Below are positions 1-7,741 of a stretch of DNA of 64,000 nucleotides, piece after piece (the stretch's first letter is position 1; each line of letters opens with the position of its first letter). The notes beneath the pieces are model-generated. The model was not told the origin of the DNA and did no database searches. It was given only the letters and a program-made list of their open reading frames with translations. The translations under genes and the position numbers were made by a program. The DNA is taken from contig CP143429.1 of NCBI GenBank assembly GCA_039636775.1, positions 496,001-560,000 of the forward strand, read 5' to 3'. This stretch comes from Micrococcaceae bacterium Sec5.8. Lineage in GTDB: Bacteria > Actinomycetota > Actinomycetes > Actinomycetales > Micrococcaceae.

Positions 1-615
1 CCCGTCGTGGAGGCTCCCGACGCCGTCGGCGAGCTCCCTGGCTCCGTCGGAGGCTTTGAGCATCTGGGAGTGGATGGTTCCGAATCCGGTAAGGAGCTGG
101 TTGGCGGTTTCCTCACCCACCTCGGTGGCCACGGTGGCGTGCACGGCGGTGGTGAGTTTGTCCACAATGGTGCTCAGCAGGTAGTTGTTCGCGTCATTGG
201 TGGTGACATTGAGCATGGCCTGGTTGGCGGCGTCGAAGCTGCCGGGGGAGACGAGGTTTGCCGAGAAGTCCTGGGGGATCTTCAACGCGAACGCGTACTT
301 GCCCGTGCTCACTCCCTCGTCCGCTTCTGCGGTGTCAGTAACTGTCTGCCAGTTGAAGGTGTGTGCGTCCACGAGGCTGTCGGCGACTTTCCGTCCGGCT
401 TCGAGCCGGGTGCCGTCGGCGGATGTGGCGCCTGTGTCCTCCACCACCAGGGCCGCGTCGATCTGGTTCAGCTTTCCGTAAGGATCCCAGTTGGCGTACA
501 GGTACACGGCGCCATAGAGCAGGGGGACCATGGTCAGCGCCAGAATGGTGAGCTTGGGCAGCAGGCCGCCGGTCATGCGTTTGAGTTCAGAGCGGGCAAG
601 CCGCAGCACAGTCAC
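1..615 (-). CDS. YhgE/Pip-family membrane protein, N-terminal part (runs off the left edge)
   Basis: I read this frame by hand: GTG at 615, then a short basic N-terminus (VLRLARSELKRM), one hydrophobic segment at about residues 19-37 (LTILALTMVPLLYGAVYLYA), and a long soluble part that stays open to base 1. An N-terminal transmembrane helix followed by a large extracytoplasmic domain with ALKIPQDFSANL and NQAMLNVTTNDANN fits the YhgE/Pip or ABC-2-like export family. These proteins usually end in five more membrane helices, which would lie outside the window. The GTG overlaps the stop of the upstream ATPase-like gene by four bases (GTGA), so the two are translationally coupled. Substrate is unknown. 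Family call is fairly sure; function is not. Confidence 0.75.
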   Translation of the reverse strand, partial: MTVLRLARSELKRMTGGLLPKLTILALTMVPLLYGAVYLYANWDPYGKLNQIDAALVVEDTGATSADGTRLEAGRKVADSLVDAHTFNWQTVTDTAEADEGVSTGKYAFALKIPQDFSANLVSPGSFDAANQAMLNVTTNDANNYLLSTIVDKLTTAVHATVATEVGEETANQLLTGFGTIHSQMLKASDGARELADGVGSLHDG

Positions 616-1343
616 TTTGTGTCCTCAGTTTCGGAGGTGGTGGGAGCTTCGAGGGGTTCGGGTTCGGGTTCGGGTTCGGGTTCGGATCCGGGGGCGGTGT
701 CGGCGGGAGCGGCCGCGTTGCCGATTTCTGCTGCCGGTCCGGTCCAGCCGTCGGGGAGATGCAGAACGGTGGCGACGACGGCGAGCGGGCGCCCGGCGTC
801 GTACGCCAGTTCCTGGAGCCGCGGCAACCAGTCGTTGGGATCGCCGTGGCGGTCCGGGGAATCCACCACGAGCAAGTCCGTGTTGGGGTTCGCGAGGGCG
901 AGGGCGGTGAGCAGTTCTATCCGGCGGGCCGCCGGAAGCTGCTCGGTCCAGAGGTCCGCGATGTCCTCGAACCGGTTGATCTTGAGCCACGGCTTGCTGA
1001 GCAGTGACCCCCGGTAGCGGCGCGGGACCAGGGCAAGGTCTTCAGTGACGAGGTCACGGACGCTGAGGTGTTGCTCGGGTTCGTTCACCCCGGGGGAGTC
1101 GACGACGGCGCTCGCCTGCCGCAGCGTCTTGATTTTGGTGCTTCCGTTCCACCGGGTGCCGTCCCACTCGAAGTGACCGCCGGCGGGTTTGAACCGTCCG
1201 CTGAGAGCCAGCGCCAGTGTGGTGCGCTGGTCCTGGCGCTTGCCGGTGACGAGCAGGAGTTCCCCGCGCCGGACCTGAAGGGAGGTGGCCGGCAGGAGTT
1301 CATCGCGTCTGCCGTCCACGGAGAGCTGTTGCACGCGGAGCAC
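612..1343 (-). CDS. Degenerate ABC-transporter ATPase-like protein
   Basis: A 243-residue protein with the outline of an ABC ATP-binding domain (start LRVQQLSVDGRR; HFEWDGTRW; late LLVVDSPDR where Walker B is expected). Both nucleotide motifs are abnormal. The Walker A position reads VTGKRQDQRTTLAL instead of GxxGxGKST, and Walker B lacks the usual DEP. No LSGGQ signature is visible. The C-terminus is an acidic Glu-Pro repeat coded by a hexanucleotide repeat. The GTG start has GAAAGG seven bases upstream and lies about 26 nt below a promoter that contains an operator palindrome. It is coupled to the YhgE-like gene, so I infer an accessory or regulatory subunit of that system, possibly unable to hydrolyse ATP. 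Confidence 0.7.
   Translation of the reverse strand: MLRVQQLSVDGRRDELLPATSLQVRRGELLLVTGKRQDQRTTLALALSGRFKPAGGHFEWDGTRWNGSTKIKTLRQASAVVDSPGVNEPEQHLSVRDLVTEDLALVPRRYRGSLLSKPWLKINRFEDIADLWTEQLPAARRIELLTALALANPNTDLLVVDSPDRHGDPNDWLPRLQELAYDAGRPLAVVATVLHLPDGWTGPAAEIGNAAAPADTAPGSEPEPEPEPEPLEAPTTSETEDTK
654..683. repeat. Hexanucleotide repeat, five copies of GGGTTC
   Basis: Five perfect head-to-tail copies of GGGTTC lie inside the 3' end of the ATPase-like gene. On the coding strand they give alternating Glu-Pro. Gain or loss of a unit would keep the frame. Confidence 0.9.
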
Positions 1344-1375
1344 GGGAAGCCTTTCGCAGATGAATGTCTACGACT

Positions 1376-1404
1376 AGGCTAACTGAACTGACTGGTCAGT
1401 TCAA
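1376..1404 (-). promoter_or_regulatory. Promoter with TetR-type operator for the ATPase/YhgE-like operon
   Basis: Bases 1384-1403 form a palindrome with nine-base arms, TGAACTGAC and GTCAGTTCA, around a TG centre. On the minus strand a -35-like TTGAAC (1404-1399) and a -10-like TAGCCT (1381-1376) stand 17 bp apart, so the palindrome fills the spacer. A bound repressor would block RNA polymerase. This size and symmetry are typical of TetR-family operators. No tetR gene lies in the window; it may be beyond the left edge. Confidence 0.65.
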
Positions 1405-1436
1405 ATAGAAGCCGGCGGTGTCGCTGCGGCCGGAGT

Positions 1437-2894
1437 TCAGAGCCCGTATTCCTCAAGGAGCCGCAGCCAGACTTCACTGATGGTCGGGTAGGCCGGCACG
1501 GCGTGCCATAACCGGTCAAGCGGGACCTCTCCGACGACGGCAATGGTTGCGGCGTGCAAAAGTTCGGCCACATCCGGGCCGGCAAAGGTGGCGCCCAGCA
1601 GGACCTTCCGGTCCTCGTCAACCACCAGTTGCGCCCACCCCTCGTACCGTTCGGCGTGCAGCGAGGATCCGGCCACCTGGATGGGCAGCTCCACGGAGGA
1701 CACCTTGTAGCCATCCTTTTCCGCCTGCTGCACCGTCCGGCCCACGTTCGCCAGTTCCGGATCCGTGAACACGACGCTGGGCACCGCGTGGTCATCAGCT
1801 GTCCGGGCATACCGGCTCCACGGTGCCGCCGTCGCGCCCAGTTCGCCCTTGGCCCGGGCGGTGATCGCATCTCCAGTGGTGCGGGCCTCGTACTTGCCCT
1901 GATGGGTCAGCATGACTTTCCCGGCGGCGTCGCCGGCAGCGTACAGCCACGGGTCGGCGTCGTTCCCGGGAACCTCCGCCACCAGGCCGGTGGCGTCCGT
2001 GCTGAGCCGCAGGTGCCGGCCCTCCGGGGCCGTGAGGCCGACACGTTCCAGCCCAAGTCCTTCCAGGGCTGGGTGCCGGCCGGTGGTGACCAGGAGCTTA
2101 TCCGCCGTCACGGTGCTGCCGCCCTCCAGCTCAAGGGTGAGGGAGCCATCCTTGTTCCCGCGGACGCCCGTGGTTCCGGTGTGAAGACGGAGACTGACCC
2201 CGTCCGCCCGCAGACCGGCCGCCACCAGTGCACTGGCCTCCTCCGGAAAGGCGCCCAGCAGGCCGCCGCGGGCAACCACCGTGACCGTGGAGCCCAGCCG
2301 GGCGAAGGCCTGGGCAAGCTCCGTGCCGGCCACGCCCCCGCCAAGGACCGCCAGTCTGTCCGGAATGGCTTGCGCGGAGGTCGCTTCCCGTGTGGTCCAG
2401 TAGTCGACGTCGGACAGGCCGTCAACGGGCGGCACCGTGGGTGCGGACCCGGTGGCCACCACGACGGCGTGCCGTGCCGTGAGCGCGTAACTGTTGCCGT
2501 CCAGCCCCGCAACTTCAACTTCCCGCGTGCCGGTAATCCAGCCGTGGCCCCGGATGAGTTCGATCCCCGTGTCCTCGACCCAGGTGACCTGGCTGTCGTC
2601 CTGCCAGTTGGAGGTGAAGTAGTCGCGGCGCTTCAGGACGGCGGCTGTGTCCAGGGTCTGGGTAATGGCCTCCTTGGCGCCGGGCACCGTCTGGGCGCCG
2701 TGCAGGGCGGTGCCCGGGCGCAGCAGCGCTTTGGATGGCATGCAGGCCCAGTAGGAGCATTCGCCGCCGACAAGTTCGGCTTCGACCAGCACCGCGGTCA
2801 GTCCGCCTTGCACCGCGCGGTCCGCCACGTTCTCGCCCACGGCGCCCGCACCGATCACGATGACATCAAATTCCCGTTTCACCTGTGCCGTCAT
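1437..2894 (-). CDS. FAD-dependent pyridine nucleotide-disulphide oxidoreductase
   Basis: A 485-residue protein of the dihydrolipoamide dehydrogenase/mercuric reductase family. It has an N-terminal FAD-binding fold (DVIVIGAGAVGENVA, residues 10-24), a redox-active disulphide in GGECSYWACMPSK (Cys-x4-Cys, spacing kept), a central NAD(P)-binding fold (AVLGGGVAGTELAQAF), an FAD site (LYAAGDAAG) and a C-terminal dimerisation domain. Where lipoamide dehydrogenases have the catalytic HPTxxE, this protein reads YPTISE, so the usual base is changed to Tyr. I therefore do not call it lipoamide dehydrogenase, and the substrate is unknown. It sits alone, with the operator region of the next operon just downstream. 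Confidence 0.85.
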   Translation of the reverse strand: MTAQVKREFDVIVIGAGAVGENVADRAVQGGLTAVLVEAELVGGECSYWACMPSKALLRPGTALHGAQTVPGAKEAITQTLDTAAVLKRRDYFTSNWQDDSQVTWVEDTGIELIRGHGWITGTREVEVAGLDGNSYALTARHAVVVATGSAPTVPPVDGLSDVDYWTTREATSAQAIPDRLAVLGGGVAGTELAQAFARLGSTVTVVARGGLLGAFPEEASALVAAGLRADGVSLRLHTGTTGVRGNKDGSLTLELEGGSTVTADKLLVTTGRHPALEGLGLERVGLTAPEGRHLRLSTDATGLVAEVPGNDADPWLYAAGDAAGKVMLTHQGKYEARTTGDAITARAKGELGATAAPWSRYARTADDHAVPSVVFTDPELANVGRTVQQAEKDGYKVSSVELPIQVAGSSLHAERYEGWAQLVVDEDRKVLLGATFAGPDVAELLHAATIAVVGEVPLDRLWHAVPAYPTISEVWLRLLEEYGL

Positions 2895-3009
2895 GGCAAA
2901 AGCCTACGCCCGGCCCGGTGCCGTGTGGCGCCGCCGCCGGCCCTTTGCGGGGCACCACGCCGGCCGGCGCGCCCTGGCCGCCGGCCCCGACCTCGGCTGG
3001 GGTTAAACC

Positions 3010-3045
3010 AAAAGATCCGCACCGGCGGACCGGTGCGGATCTTTT
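3010..3045. terminator. Intrinsic terminator of tRNA-Arg (bidirectional)
   Basis: A perfect 16-bp stem (3010-3025 with 3030-3045) has a CGGA loop and A/T runs on both sides. It lies 40 bp beyond the 3' end of the minus-strand tRNA-Arg. Confidence 0.85.
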
Positions 3046-3085
3046 TCACTGTGACTTTTTGATTTTCTTCACGGTGTCTTCACTG

Positions 3086-3159
<74 letters not shown>

Positions 3160-3256
3160 ATTTGCCGGTCCGGAACTTCTTGCTCCCCGAACCTCGAATT
3201 ACTTTACGCGAGGTGGGGCCGTACTGACAAATCGTAGCGGGTGTAATCTGGATGAC

Positions 3257-3284
3257 TAGACCGGTCTACGTGACCTTAGTCACA
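3257..3284 (+). promoter_or_regulatory. Regulatory sites upstream of pckG: palindrome and CRP/GlxR-like site
   Basis: Two sites lie side by side about 150 bp before pckG. TAGACCGGTCTA (3257-3268) is a perfect 12-bp palindrome. CGTGA-N6-TCACA (3269-3284) matches nine of ten fixed positions of the CRP/GlxR consensus TGTGA-N6-TCACA. Cyclic-AMP-type control of a gluconeogenic gene is plausible. The rest of the 274-bp gap (3160-3433) has two AATTTCCGG copies and a CCCCCT/AGGGGG inverted repeat, but no clear -10/-35 pair. Confidence 0.5.
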
Positions 3285-3433
3285 AAATACAGGCTTTGGA
3301 TGGGACGGATTCCCTGAATTTCCGGGGTTTTCAATTTCCGGCTACCCGGACATCCCATATCCGGCCCCCTTTTTAGGGGGTGATCTAGCCCTACATTTAG
3401 GACACACGACTGAACCCGAGGAAGGGAACCGTA

Positions 3434-5266
3434 ATGGGAGATCTGGCGCGACTGCCGTTGCTTGAAAAAGCACCCACCACACATGCCGGACTGCTGGCAT
3501 GGGTCGAAGAGGTTGCTGAACTGACCCGGCCGGACCGGATCCACTGGGTGGACGGCTCCGAGGAAGAGAACACCCGGCTCACGGACGAACTCGTCGCCGC
3601 GGGCACGTTGACCCGACTGAACGAGAAGCTGTTTCCCAATTCTTTTGCGGCTTTCTCCGACCCCGCCGATGTGGCCCGCGTCGAGGAGCAGACTTTTATC
3701 TGCTCCGAGAACGAACGCGATGCCGGCTTCACGAATAACTGGATGGCCCCGGCGGAAATGAAGGAGAAGCTGCGCGGACTGTTCAGCGGCTCCATGCGCG
3801 GCCGCACCATGTACGTCATCCCGTTCGTCATGGGCCACCTCGATGCCGAGGATCCCAAGTTCGGCGTGGAGATCACCGACAGCGCCTACGTTGTCGCCTC
3901 CATGCGCATCATGGCCACCATCGGCACCGAGGTGCTGGAGAAGATTACCGCCACCAACGCCTTCTTTGTCCCGGCCCTGCACTCCCTGGGCGCACCGCTC
4001 GCCGCCGGCCAGGCCGACGTCACCTGGCCCTGCAACCCGGACAAGTGGATCGTGCACTTCCCCGAGGAGCGCTCCATCTGGTCCTTTGGCTCCGGCTATG
4101 GCGGCAACGCGTTGCTGGGCAAAAAGTGCTACGCCCTGCGCATCGCGTCCGTGATGGCCCGGGACGAAGGCTGGCTTGCGGAGCACATGCTCATCCTCAA
4201 GCTGACCTCGCCGGAGAAGAAGAACTACTACATCTCCGCCGCGTTCCCGTCCGCCTGCGGCAAGACCAACCTCGCCCTGCTCGACCCGACCATCGAGGGC
4301 TGGAAGGTCGAGACCCTGGGTGACGACATCACCTGGATGCGGATCGGCAAGGAGGGCGAACTGCGCGCCACCAACCCGGAGGCCGGCCTGTTCGGCGTCG
4401 CTCCCGGCACCGGCTGGGGCACCAACCCCAACGCCATGCGCGCCATCGCCAAGGGCCACAGCATCTTCACGAACGTTGCGCTCACGGATGATGGCGGCGT
4501 GTGGTGGGAGGGCATGACCGATGAGGTTCCCGCCCACCTGACGGACTGGCAGGGCAATTCCTGGACTCCTCAGTCGGACAAGCCGGCAGCCCACCCGAAC
4601 TCCCGCTTCTGCACCCCGATCTCGCAGGTGGACATTCTGGCCGAGGAGTACTTCAGCCCCGACGGCGTGGAGCTCTCCGCAATCCTGTTCGGCGGACGCC
4701 GCAAGACCACGGTGCCGCTGGTCACCCAGGCCCGCAACTGGACCAACGGCATCTTCATGGGCTCCACCCTCTCCTCCGAGACGACGGCGGCCGCTGCCGG
4801 CCAGATCGGCGTGCTGCGGCGCGACCCGATGGCCATGCTGCCGTTCATCGGCTACGACGCCGGTGACTACCTGAAGCACTGGATCAGTGTTTCGGGCAAG
4901 GCCAATCCGGAACGCCTGCCGCACATCTTCCTGGTCAACTGGTTCCGGCGCACGGCCGACGGCGATTTCGCGTGGCCCGGCTTCGGCGACAACGCCCGCG
5001 TGCTGAAGTGGGCCATCGAGCGCATCGAAGGCAAGGCGGACGCCGTCGAGACCCCCATTGGCTTCGTGCCGGCGGGGAACTCGCTGGACCTCACCGGCCT
5101 GGACCTCACGCACGCGCACGTCGAAGACGCTGTCCGCGTGGACCGTACGGAATGGGACGAAGAGCTGGCCTCCATCGAAGAGTGGTACGCCAGGTTCGGC
5201 GACTCGCTGCCGGACGCGCTGCGCTCCGAGCTTGACGGTCTGAAGGAACGTATGGCCGAGCACTAA
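3434..5266 (+). CDS. pckG: Phosphoenolpyruvate carboxykinase (GTP)
   Basis: A 610-residue protein, full length for the GTP-dependent class. It converts oxaloacetate and GTP to PEP, GDP and CO2, the first committed step of gluconeogenesis, in the cytosol. The start fits the family ([20 protein letters not shown]). The P-loop PSACGKTN covers residues 272-279 and includes the conserved reactive Cys275. The Mn-binding and kinase-2 region follows ([11 protein letters not shown]), as does the guanine-pocket stretch with [24 protein letters not shown] gives a good ribosome site before the ATG. It is a single gene ended by a strong hairpin. The upstream CRP/GlxR-like site suggests control by carbon source. 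Confidence 0.97.
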   Translation: MGDLARLPLLEKAPTTHAGLLAWVEEVAELTRPDRIHWVDGSEEENTRLTDELVAAGTLTRLNEKLFPNSFAAFSDPADVARVEEQTFICSENERDAGFTNNWMAPAEMKEKLRGLFSGSMRGRTMYVIPFVMGHLDAEDPKFGVEITDSAYVVASMRIMATIGTEVLEKITATNAFFVPALHSLGAPLAAGQADVTWPCNPDKWIVHFPEERSIWSFGSGYGGNALLGKKCYALRIASVMARDEGWLAEHMLILKLTSPEKKNYYISAAFPSACGKTNLALLDPTIEGWKVETLGDDITWMRIGKEGELRATNPEAGLFGVAPGTGWGTNPNAMRAIAKGHSIFTNVALTDDGGVWWEGMTDEVPAHLTDWQGNSWTPQSDKPAAHPNSRFCTPISQVDILAEEYFSPDGVELSAILFGGRRKTTVPLVTQARNWTNGIFMGSTLSSETTAAAAGQIGVLRRDPMAMLPFIGYDAGDYLKHWISVSGKANPERLPHIFLVNWFRRTADGDFAWPGFGDNARVLKWAIERIEGKADAVETPIGFVPAGNSLDLTGLDLTHAHVEDAVRVDRTEWDEELASIEEWYARFGDSLPDALRSELDGLKERMAEH

Positions 5267-5279
5267 CAGCCCGGATCAA

Positions 5280-5325
5280 ACGACGGCGGCCCCGCACCTT
5301 GGGAAAGGTGCGGGGCCGCCGTCGT
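5280..5325 (+). terminator. Terminator hairpin of pckG
   Basis: A perfect 21-bp inverted repeat (5280-5300 with 5305-5325) with a GGGA loop starts 13 bp after the pckG stop. No U-tract follows, as is common in high-GC actinobacteria. Confidence 0.8.
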
Positions 5326-5357
5326 TGGTCACCGCGGTGGTGGGCCGAGCGTCTCGT

Positions 5358-5404
5358 GGGCAGATCAGGGCGACCGGCAAGCCGTCATCCGCCCTGATCT
5401 GCCC
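5358..5404 (-). terminator. Hairpin downstream of hmp
   Basis: A perfect 15-bp inverted repeat (5358-5372 with 5390-5404, GGGCAGATCAGGGCG) with a 17-nt loop lies 47 bp past the hmp stop on the minus strand. No U-tract. Together with the pckG hairpin it separates the two convergent units. Confidence 0.6.
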
Positions 5405-5450
5405 GCCGGCGCGCTAAGGCAGGGGCCGCCAGCAGGGATGCGGTGGTGAA

Positions 5451-6611
5451 TCAGCTGGCCAGCCAGATGTCCGGGCCGAAGACCTCGTAGTGGATCTTGG
5501 TGGCAGGAATGCCGGCGTTGATGGCCTCGTTCCGGATGTTCTTCATGAACGGCAGCGGCCCGCACAGGTACAGGGACGCGTTCGCCGGGAGATCAACCTC
5601 CCGCAGGCTCATGAACCCTTCCTTCGTGCCGGCTACGGGGCGTTCGAGCCACAGCTGGAGGTCGGCGCCGTCCAGACGTGCGACGTCGTCCGTCATCTGG
5701 CTGCGCAGCGCCCAGCTGTCCAGGTCGCTCTCCGCGTGCAGCACCAGGACCTGGCGGTCGGAGCCCGACGCGGCAAGGGAACGCAGGATGGAGGCAGTGG
5801 GAGTGCAGCCGATGCCGGCCGAGGCCAGGACCACGGGGCCGTCGCCTTCCTGAAGGGTGATCTCGCCGTAGGGGTTGGAGATTTCCAGGATGTCGCCCAC
5901 CTGGACGTTGTTGTGCAGGACGGGGGAGACTTCGCCGCCGTCGTCCTTCTTGGTGGTGAAGCTGCGGCTCGTTCCGGCGTCGCCGGAGAGCGAGTACTGG
6001 CGGACCTGGCGGAGTCCGTCCGGGAGGGTGACCTTGACGCTGACGTACTGGCCCGGGAGGGCGGGGGTGATGGCGGTGTCGTCGGCCGGTTCCAGGGTGA
6101 ACGTCAGGGAGCCGGTGCCGGCGGGGGTTTTCGCGGCGACCCGCCACGGGCTCCACATGGAGTCGTTCGCCTGTGCAGCGTACAGCCCCTTCTCGAGCTT
6201 GATCAACGCATCGGCCATCAGCCAGTAGACCTCGGTCCAGGCTTCGGCGATTTCGGGGGTGATGACGTCGGCGAGGTCATCGGCGATGGCGGCGAAGAGG
6301 TGTTCGTAAACCACCTGGTACTGCGGTTCGGTAATCCCGAGGGACGTGTGGCGGTGCGCGATGCGCGCAAGCACCGTCTCCGGCAGGGTTCCGGGATTGT
6401 TCACCAGATGGGTGGCGAAAGCGGCGATGCTTCCGGCCAGGGCCTGCTGCTGGTTGCCGTTGCGCTGGTTGGAGCGGCTGAAGAGCCCGTCCAGCAGTTC
6501 CGGGTGCGCTGCGAAAAGGCTGGCGTAGAACTTGGGCGTGATCTCACCGATCCGGGACCCCACCAGGGGGAGGGTGGCCTCGATGACGGGGAAGGACTTG
6601 TCCGAGAGCAT
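5451..6611 (-). CDS. hmp: Flavohemoprotein (nitric oxide dioxygenase)
   Basis: A 386-residue cytosolic protein that oxidises NO to nitrate using O2 and NAD(P)H. Residues 1-140 are a globin domain with the proximal haem ligand His88 in RHTSLG. Then comes an FAD-binding domain with RQYSLSGD, and a C-terminal NAD-binding domain with ASAGIGCTP and YLCGPLPFM. Length and order match bacterial Hmp. It lies downstream of nsrR on the same strand. A long AT-rich palindrome at 6658-6686 is in the upstream gap, which fits NO-induced derepression by NsrR. Confidence 0.95.
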   Translation of the reverse strand: MLSDKSFPVIEATLPLVGSRIGEITPKFYASLFAAHPELLDGLFSRSNQRNGNQQQALAGSIAAFATHLVNNPGTLPETVLARIAHRHTSLGITEPQYQVVYEHLFAAIADDLADVITPEIAEAWTEVYWLMADALIKLEKGLYAAQANDSMWSPWRVAAKTPAGTGSLTFTLEPADDTAITPALPGQYVSVKVTLPDGLRQVRQYSLSGDAGTSRSFTTKKDDGGEVSPVLHNNVQVGDILEISNPYGEITLQEGDGPVVLASAGIGCTPTASILRSLAASGSDRQVLVLHAESDLDSWALRSQMTDDVARLDGADLQLWLERPVAGTKEGFMSLREVDLPANASLYLCGPLPFMKNIRNEAINAGIPATKIHYEVFGPDIWLAS

Positions 6612-6657
6612 GTTGACTCCTGAGATAGTGGTCCGCGTCTGTCAGCCGGACCGGCGA

Positions 6658-6686
6658 AAATACTTGTATTCGAAATACGAGTATTT
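6658..6686 (-). promoter_or_regulatory. Probable NsrR operator of hmp
   Basis: A 29-bp AT-rich palindrome in a GC-rich background. The arms AAATACTTGTATTC and AAATACGAGTATTT agree at 12 of 14 positions around base 6672. The site begins 47 bp before the hmp start. Since nsrR is adjacent, this is the natural target, but binding is inferred. Confidence 0.7.
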
Positions 6687-6755
6687 ATATCTCAGTTCTA
6701 CAGGGCGTAGAAAGTAACATCAAATCGGAGATGTTCCCGGGCGTGGCGGAACAGG

Positions 6756-7220
6756 TCAGAGGCTGGGGCTGAGCAGGCCGGGGCGCAGGCCGATCGCCTG
6801 GAACACCGGCTCCATTTGCCGTTCGGTCGGCAGGGACGCGACGACGAGACCGTCGAGCTCGCGGTAGAACGCCTCCCGGGCGCGGGAGAGGGCTCCGCGG
6901 AGGCGGCACTCATTGATCAGCGGGCACACTCCGCCGGTGGCGATGCAGTCGGCAGGGTCCGTGCGGGTGTCCAGTTGGCGCAGGAGCTGGCCCACGGTGG
7001 CGACTTGCCCGGCACTGCTGAGCCGGGCACCGCCGTGCCGGCCGCGCTCGACGTCGATCATGCCCAGCTCGCGCAGCTTCGCCATCGCCTTGCTCACGTG
7101 GTTATACGGCGTCCCGACCGCGTCGGCGATGCTTTGGGTGGTGAGGAGTGAGCCGCCGGGCGCCGCCGCGAGCACCATCATGGCGCGCAGGCTGACATCC
7201 GCGAAGGCGTTAATCTTCAT
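6756..7220 (-). CDS. nsrR: Rrf2-family NO-sensing regulator NsrR
   Basis: 154 residues from the ATG at 7220. The frame is open further upstream, but MKINAFADVSLRAMMVLA is the usual Rrf2 N-terminus. A winged-helix domain fills residues 1-65 (TTQSIADAVGTPYNHVSKAMAKLRE). Three cysteines, Cys92, Cys99 and Cys105, in DCIATGGVCPLINECR match the Fe-S ligands of NsrR. NO attack on the cluster would release DNA. The gene lies 144 bp upstream of hmp on the same strand. RsrR and IscR are related alternatives, but the hmp neighbour favours NsrR. Confidence 0.88.
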   Translation of the reverse strand: MKINAFADVSLRAMMVLAAAPGGSLLTTQSIADAVGTPYNHVSKAMAKLRELGMIDVERGRHGGARLSSAGQVATVGQLLRQLDTRTDPADCIATGGVCPLINECRLRGALSRAREAFYRELDGLVVASLPTERQMEPVFQAIGLRPGLLSPSL

Positions 7221-7239
7221 ACCACCAGCATACGGCGGT

Positions 7240-7737
7240 CTAGTCCACCCACACGCCGGGTTCATTGGTATCAGCGGAGAGCTCGCCGAACTCCAGCTCA
7301 CGGGTCGCGGGGTTCGCTGCGTAGGGCAGGACCGCGGCGAACAGCGAGCCGTCCCGGTGTTCGGCAGCCACATGGATCGCGTCCGAGGCTTCCGCCAGCA
7401 ACGTGATGTCGCAGACAATCGCTGCGGCGCGGAATTCGTCCCTGTGCTGGCGCAGCAGTTCCGTAAGATCACTGATCATCGAGTCCGCGTCGAAGTCGGC
7501 GCCGGTGCCCTCGGCTGCGTCGGCGGGGGTGACGGCGACCAGCCGGACCTCGCCGTCGATCTCAACGACGAGGGCGAACGGCAGGAACCCGCCGTTGCGC
7601 TCGAGCTGTTCCTGGGCGGCACCGACTCCGGTGCCCAGCAGGTTCTCCAGGTCGGTGGCGCTGGCCTCCGGGACGCTGTCCCGCCACGAGCCGCCGGCCG
7701 CGGAAACCGCGCCGGCCTGCGCTGGCAGTTCCGTCAC
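7240..7737 (-). CDS. Unknown protein translated with the phosphohexomutase
   Basis: 165 residues from GTG at 7737. I do not recognise the family. The protein is acidic, has no signal peptide or membrane segment, and looks like a mixed alpha/beta fold (FALVVEIDGEVRLVAVTP; FRAAAIVCDITLL; GSLFAAVLPYA). It starts four bases after the stop of the phosphohexomutase gene and ends 19 bp before nsrR, so it is probably co-transcribed with the mutase and perhaps with nsrR-hmp. There is no evidence for a role in sugar or NO metabolism beyond position. Confidence 0.75.
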   Translation of the reverse strand: MTELPAQAGAVSAAGGSWRDSVPEASATDLENLLGTGVGAAQEQLERNGGFLPFALVVEIDGEVRLVAVTPADAAEGTGADFDADSMISDLTELLRQHRDEFRAAAIVCDITLLAEASDAIHVAAEHRDGSLFAAVLPYAANPATRELEFGELSADTNEPGVWVD

Positions 7738-7741
7738 GGTC

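Noticed and set aside
3266..5263. A 665-codon open frame antisense to pckG
   Set aside because: High GC at third positions keeps the opposite strand open. The translation is low in complexity, has no family motif, and lies fully over an unmistakable pckG.
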